NCBI GenBank assembly: GCA_027024305.1
Contig: JALVSO010000066.1
Span: 1-9,382 of the forward strand
Reading direction: 5' to 3'
Source of the DNA: Candidatus Parcubacteria bacterium
Lineage (GTDB): Bacteria; Patescibacteriota; Minisyncoccia; Phycocordibacterales; GCA-2747955
Length of the DNA stretch: 9,382 nt
Each line of letters starts with the position of its first letter. Positions within the stretch are counted from its first letter, which is position 1. Position numbers and translations under genes: made by a program. This document shows, in pieces, positions 6,500-9,382 of the stretch. The notes under the pieces are model-generated. The model was not told the origin of the DNA. It ran no database searches and saw only the letters and a list, made by a program, of their open reading frames with translations.

Positions 6500-8074
6500 C
6501 TATCTCCCATTCTTCTCTTTTTTCTCCCTTTCTTTCAACTTCTTTAATTGAGTTTTTGAAAGCTTCTCTTCCTTCGGTTTCATAATCGGGAAAAAGACCG
6601 TATCCCTTAAATTACCCTGCTCGGTGAAAATACTAACCAGTCGGTCTATACCGATACCGGTCCCGGTCATGGGTGGCATACCGTGCTCCATGGCTCTTAA
6701 AAATTCATTGTTCATATCCATGGCTTCGGCATCCCCTTTCGCCTTGGCCCTAACTTGAGCTTCCAAAAGCTCCCTCTGCTTTAATGGATCCACCAGTTCG
6801 GCATAGTGGTTAGATAGCTCAAAGCCGGCCACCACCGGTTGAGCCGTTTCCGATGTGCCGTCGGGATTTTGGATAGCCAAAGGCTTTAAAGACCCGGGAT
6901 AATGTAAAATCCAAGTCGGTTGAATAACTTTTCTTCGGGCCGATTTCTTCCAGATTGAATCCAAAACATTTCCCAAAGACATTTTTTCCAATTTCTTCGG
7001 GTCTTCTCCCAGATCCAAAGCCTTGGCTCTCAACTCCTCCTCACCGGCGGTCTCCGGATCAATGCCGGCATATTCTCTGATTAAATCATTAAATTCCAAC
7101 CTCTCCCATTCCCTACCAAAATCAACTTCCACCAAATCACCGGAAGCCGATTCCATTTTAAAAACCGTCTTGCCAACCACATTTTCGGCAATTCTTTTGA
7201 GCATCTTTTCAGTCAAATCCATATTATAATCCAGTCCTTCGTAGGCCTTGTATCACTCAATCATGGTAAATTCCTGCATATGGGTGGAGTCGGAACCCTC
7301 GTTGCGGAAATTCTTACCGATTTCATAAACCGCCGGATAGCCCCCGGCCATAATCATTTTATGTTCGGCTTCCAGGGAAATTCTCAAAACCATATCCATA
7401 TCATAGTCTTTGTGATGGGTTCTAAAAGTCTCGGCCATGGCCCCGGAAGCCTGTCCTTGTAAAATGGGAGTTTCCACTTCCAAAAAACCCCTTTCATCCA
7501 AATCTTTTCTGATTTCCCTGATTATCTCGGCTCTTAATTTAAAACGGTTAAAGGCTTCCCTATCAGATAAAATGTCCAGGTATCTTCTTCTGTATTTTTC
7601 TTCCTTGTCTTGCAAACCGTGCCATTTCTCCGGCAGAGGCAGAAGAGTTTTACCGGCCATTTTAAATTCAGTCACTTTCAAGGACGGCTCCCCTTTTTGG
7701 GTTACAAAAAGGGTTCCTCAGAAATTGGCAAAATCACCCATATCAAAAAGCTTGTCAAAAATTTTCATCTGCTCTTTACCGATAACATCTGCCTGGAAGA
7801 CCGCCTGAAATTCTCCGGTGCCGTCAAATAATTTGGCAAAGGCTATTTTTCCGGCCCCTCTTTTGGCCATAATTCGCCCGACAATTTTATATTCCCTTTC
7901 TTCATCCTTAACCAATTCCTCAAAATTTTCCGCCAGCTCTCCCAAAGATATGTCCGGACGAGTGGTGGCCGGATCCGGGTAGGGTTCCATACCTGCCTCC
8001 CTCAATCTTTTAATTTTGGCAATTCTTAAATTTCTGATTTCAGCCTCCCGGCTTTTTTCTTCTTTACTGTTCAT
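6500..8074 (-). CDS. lysS: Lysyl-tRNA synthetase, class II (two in-frame UGA codons)
   Basis: A 524-residue class II LysRS that charges tRNA-Lys in the cytoplasm. An N-terminal helix (MNSKEEKSREAEIRNLRIAK) leads into the OB-fold anticodon-binding domain (about 50-140; GRIMAKRGAGKIAFAKLFD). The linker PLPEKWHGLQD and RRRYLDIL follow, then motif 1 (FLEVETPIL, 197-205), motif 2 (FRNEG, 256-260, then EFTMIEW) and motif 3 (GTGIGIDRL, 471-479). A Lys-rich tail of about 25 residues is extra. UGA is at residue 119 (7718-7720) and residue 274 (7253-7255); Trp274 follows motif 2, where Gly would be unexpected. Four UGG Trp codons are also present (151, 323, 375, 388). The three open pieces align in one frame without indels, so this is not a decayed gene. 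Start ATG 8074, no SD; stop TAG. Confidence 0.95.
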
Positions 8075-8097
8075 GGGGCTAATTTTATCACAGGGCT

Positions 8098-8127
8098 GTT
8101 ATAAAAAAAAATAGAATAAATAATCAA
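8098..8127 (-). promoter_or_regulatory. Candidate promoter of lysS
   Basis: On the minus strand there is TTGATT (8127-8122), an 18-bp spacer containing a T9 run, and TATAAC (8103-8098). It would give a leader of about 15-20 nt before ATG 8074. The match is moderate and AT-rich chance is high. Confidence 0.35.
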
Positions 8128-8160
8128 CCGGGGGTTTAATGAAAAATCAACTATCTTCTA

Positions 8161-8189
8161 TTGACTTACCGAGTTTTAACTTGTAGAAT
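8161..8189 (+). promoter_or_regulatory. Promoter of the lipoprotein gene
   Basis: TTGACT (8161-8166), 17-bp spacer, TAGAAT (8184-8189): 5 of 6 matches to each sigma-70 hexamer at ideal spacing. Transcription would start near 8196, giving a leader of about 30 nt. Confidence 0.65.
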
Positions 8190-8214
8190 ATAAGCAGTTT
8201 AACACAACCGACCG

Positions 8215-8220
8215 AGGAGG
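8215..8220 (+). promoter_or_regulatory. Strong Shine-Dalgarno AGGAGG
   Basis: A full-length AGGAGG lies five bases before ATG 8226. It is the only convincing SD in the window. The 16S gene here has no matching CCUCC at its 3' end. Confidence 0.7.
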
Positions 8221-8225
8221 TCACA

Positions 8226-8933
8226 ATGAACATTTTTAAAAAAAATTTTCTTGCCATTTTTTTCATTTTTTTGGCTTTTCAACTGGGGGGCTGTGCTGAT
8301 GGTACAGTTCTGGTCATTGAAAAAGGCGCCCCTCCCTACGCCGGTGGAACCATTACCCGGGAAAATCTACGCGACCAGGAGATGACTCTGGTCTATGTGG
8401 GGTTGGAGAAAAGCACCAATTACGGCAACTGTTCCGTAAGAGTACTTAACCCAAAAAGCCGCTGGAGAGACTCCAATGGCTGGAGCAACGCTCGCCTGGC
8501 CAACCGCATCAACGGTTTGACAATCAGGCGAAACTGGCCTAACTCCAAAAGACAGGCTCAGGCCTGGGTCTCTCCAGGGGGCCACGAGCTTCTGCTGGAA
8601 ATTTATAATCACCAGACCGGGGAGCGGAAAACTATTCGTAAGACAGTTTATGTTCCTCGGAGCAGTTATAATGTTTACCGGACAGTGCGAGTCTATACAG
8701 GCTCGTTCTGTCAAAGCAAACATTATAGTGGCTATGATGATGATTGTCGTTATCATCATGGCCATCGCTGTGATCATAATCACTATCGTAGTGACCAGAA
8801 AAAGAAGGTGCACAAAAGGAAAGGGCACCACAAAAAAAAGTATCACAAGAAAAAGAAGAAAAAAAATAAGAAAAGGAAAAAAAGAACAGCAAACAAGGAT
8901 GTTCTAAAAAAATTAAGGGGGATGATGGAATAA
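8226..8933 (+). CDS. Putative lipoprotein with His/Lys-rich C-terminal tail
   Basis: 235 residues. Lys5 and Lys6, a hydrophobic core (8-20) and the lipobox LGGC (Cys23) make a type II signal peptide, so the product is probably lipid-anchored outside the cytoplasmic membrane. Residues about 24-155 look like a small globular, strand-rich domain (TLVYVGLE, CSVRVLNP, QAWVSPGGHELLLEIYNH, RKTVYVPR). Residues 165-190 are rich in Tyr, His, Asp and Cys (HYSGYDDDCRYHHGHRCDHN), suggesting metal binding. Residues 191-222 are nearly all Lys, His and Arg, and could bind nucleic acid or an acidic surface. All four Trp codons are UGG (80, 86, 104, 114), and the gene is more GC-rich than its neighbours, with its own strong SD, promoter and terminator. 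This hints at recent acquisition or high expression. I do not recognise the family. Confidence 0.85.
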   Translation: MNIFKKNFLAIFFIFLAFQLGGCADGTVLVIEKGAPPYAGGTITRENLRDQEMTLVYVGLEKSTNYGNCSVRVLNPKSRWRDSNGWSNARLANRINGLTIRRNWPNSKRQAQAWVSPGGHELLLEIYNHQTGERKTIRKTVYVPRSSYNVYRTVRVYTGSFCQSKHYSGYDDDCRYHHGHRCDHNHYRSDQKKKVHKRKGHHKKKYHKKKKKKNKKRKKRTANKDVLKKLRGMME

Positions 8934-8954
8934 AAAATCCGTCATTTCCCAACG

Positions 8955-8986
8955 CCCTCCGCAAAAAAGTGGAGGGTTTCTTTTTT
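8955..8986 (+). terminator. Rho-independent terminator of the lipoprotein gene
   Basis: Stem CCCTCCGC / GTGGAGGG (8955-8962, 8969-8976; one G-U pair), A6 loop, then TTTCTTTTTT. It begins about 20 bp after the TAA stop. Confidence 0.85.
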
Positions 8987-8994
8987 AATTAAGA

Positions 8995-9026
8995 TTACAC
9001 TTGTGAACACCTGTTCACAAGTGTAA
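8995..9026. repeat. Perfect 14-bp inverted repeat
   Basis: TTACACTTGTGAAC (8995-9008), loop ACCT, and its exact complement (9013-9026). No U-run follows on either strand. It lies between the convergent lipoprotein gene and gatB, just after the terminator. The function is unknown; it may be an extra 3'-end hairpin or a protein-binding palindrome. Confidence 0.7.
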
Positions 9027-9055
9027 CATAGTGACTCTTTTTCAAATACAAAGCA

Positions 9056-9078
9056 GAACGACGCCTGCGGCGTCGTTC
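9056..9078. repeat. REP-like hairpin, copy 2 (between convergent lipoprotein gene and gatB)
   Basis: GAACGACGCC-TGC-GGCGTCGTTC, ten perfect pairs around TGC. It matches the minus-strand reading of 6391-6413. Two arm positions differ by paired changes (G-C to A-U) and a third pair goes from G-U to G-C, so the pairing is kept. Confidence 0.7.
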
Positions 9079-9120
9079 CTTCTCACTCTTCTTTTCCCTT
9101 TTCATATTATCCCCAAAAAA

Positions 9121-9382
9121 CTATCCCAATAACTCCTTAAAAATCTTAGCCAACAGGCCCGGATTGGCCGAACCTTGGGTTGCTTTCATTCCCTGACCGA
9201 TAAAATATTGAAGTAATTTTTCCTCCCCGTTTTTATAATTCTCCACCTGTTCCGAGTTATTGTCTAGAATCTCTTGGGCTATTTTTTTAAGCTCTCCCTC
9301 ATCGGATTTTTGGATTAAATTATTTTTCTCGGCAATTTCCCGTATATATCCACCATCTTTGTATAAAATAATCAAACCATCC
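9121..9382 (-). CDS. gatB: Asp/Glu-tRNA(Asn/Gln) amidotransferase subunit B, C-terminal part
   Basis: 87 codons including the stop, from the window edge to TAG 9121. The sequence (IREIAEKNNLIQKSDEGEL, QEILDNNSEQVENYKNGEEK, LLQYFIGQGMKATQGSANP) is the GatB/YqeY C-terminal domain, with the family's 'GQ-MKAT-G-ANP' ending. GatB belongs to the GatCAB complex, which amidates mischarged Glu-tRNA(Gln) or Asp-tRNA(Asn); this tail domain contacts the tRNA. The N-terminal catalytic part lies outside the window. No UGA and no Trp codon occur in the visible part. Confidence 0.92.
   Translation of the reverse strand, partial: DGLIILYKDGGYIREIAEKNNLIQKSDEGELKKIAQEILDNNSEQVENYKNGEEKLLQYFIGQGMKATQGSANPGLLAKIFKELLG

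Noticed and set aside
6500..8074. lysS as a pseudogene broken by two stop codons
   Set aside because: The three segments are in one frame with no missing residues and all class II motifs are intact. The same UGA pattern occurs in the ABC-F, transposase and GIY-YIG genes, so recoding explains it better.
8367..8964. Minus-strand ORFs opposite the lipoprotein gene
   Set aside because: They are shadows of the His/Lys-rich repeats; the plus-strand gene has promoter, SD, signal peptide and terminator.
8999..9022. LexA/SOS box (GAAC-N4-GTTC)
   Set aside because: The core matches the Gram-positive-type palindrome, but the site lies after a terminator between convergent genes, with no promoter to control.

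Overview
The window looks like a piece of a small, AT-rich bacterial genome from the Candidate Phyla Radiation (Patescibacteria-like). The evidence is the 16S rRNA gene, which has departures from the bacterial consensus at several universal primer sites, such as GCAGCAGCGG where GCAGCCGCGG is usual and AATAGACGG where AATTGACGG is usual. The 16S gene also contains a protein-coding insertion, a known trait of this group. I cannot assign a class.

The most important property is the genetic code. Five genes are open only if UGA is read through, and together they hold 12 in-frame UGA codons. Several fall where the families have tryptophan: LysRS 'FTMIE-W-YKAY', transposase 'KK-W-FYTHKR', GIY-YIG 'RP-W-KLVYYE'. 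Every gene whose end is visible stops at UAA or UAG. I read UGA as Trp (as in code 4), not Gly (code 25, described for Gracilibacteria and Absconditabacteria).

Layout: 1-157 (-) start of a membrane protein, 8 bp behind an ABC-F ATPase (166-1668, -). 1705-2305 holds no gene but a large palindromic repeat. 2306-4696 is a self-contained, monocistronic 16S transcription unit on the minus strand: promoter, leader, 30-nt processing-stem arm, 16S with an insertion, trailer with a MITE-like palindrome, second stem arm and terminator. No 23S, 5S or tRNA follows. The insertion is a GIY-YIG endonuclease gene carried on a 29-bp stalk at a V2 hairpin. The 16S 3' end lacks the anti-Shine-Dalgarno CCUCC. 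4863-5249 (-) is a gene remnant abutting a complete IS256-like element (5248-6334, +) with 30-bp inverted repeats and a zinc-ribbon transposase. 6500-8074 (-) is lysS. Divergent from it is a lipoprotein gene (8226-8933, +) with a consensus promoter, a strong SD and a terminator. The window ends in the 3' part of gatB (9121-9382, -).

Several genes serve translation: 16S rRNA, lysyl-tRNA synthetase, a GatB amidotransferase subunit and an ABC-F ATPase. They are separate transcription units interrupted by mobile and palindromic DNA. Two copies of a GC-rich REP-like hairpin (6391-6413, 9056-9078) flank the lysS-lipoprotein block.
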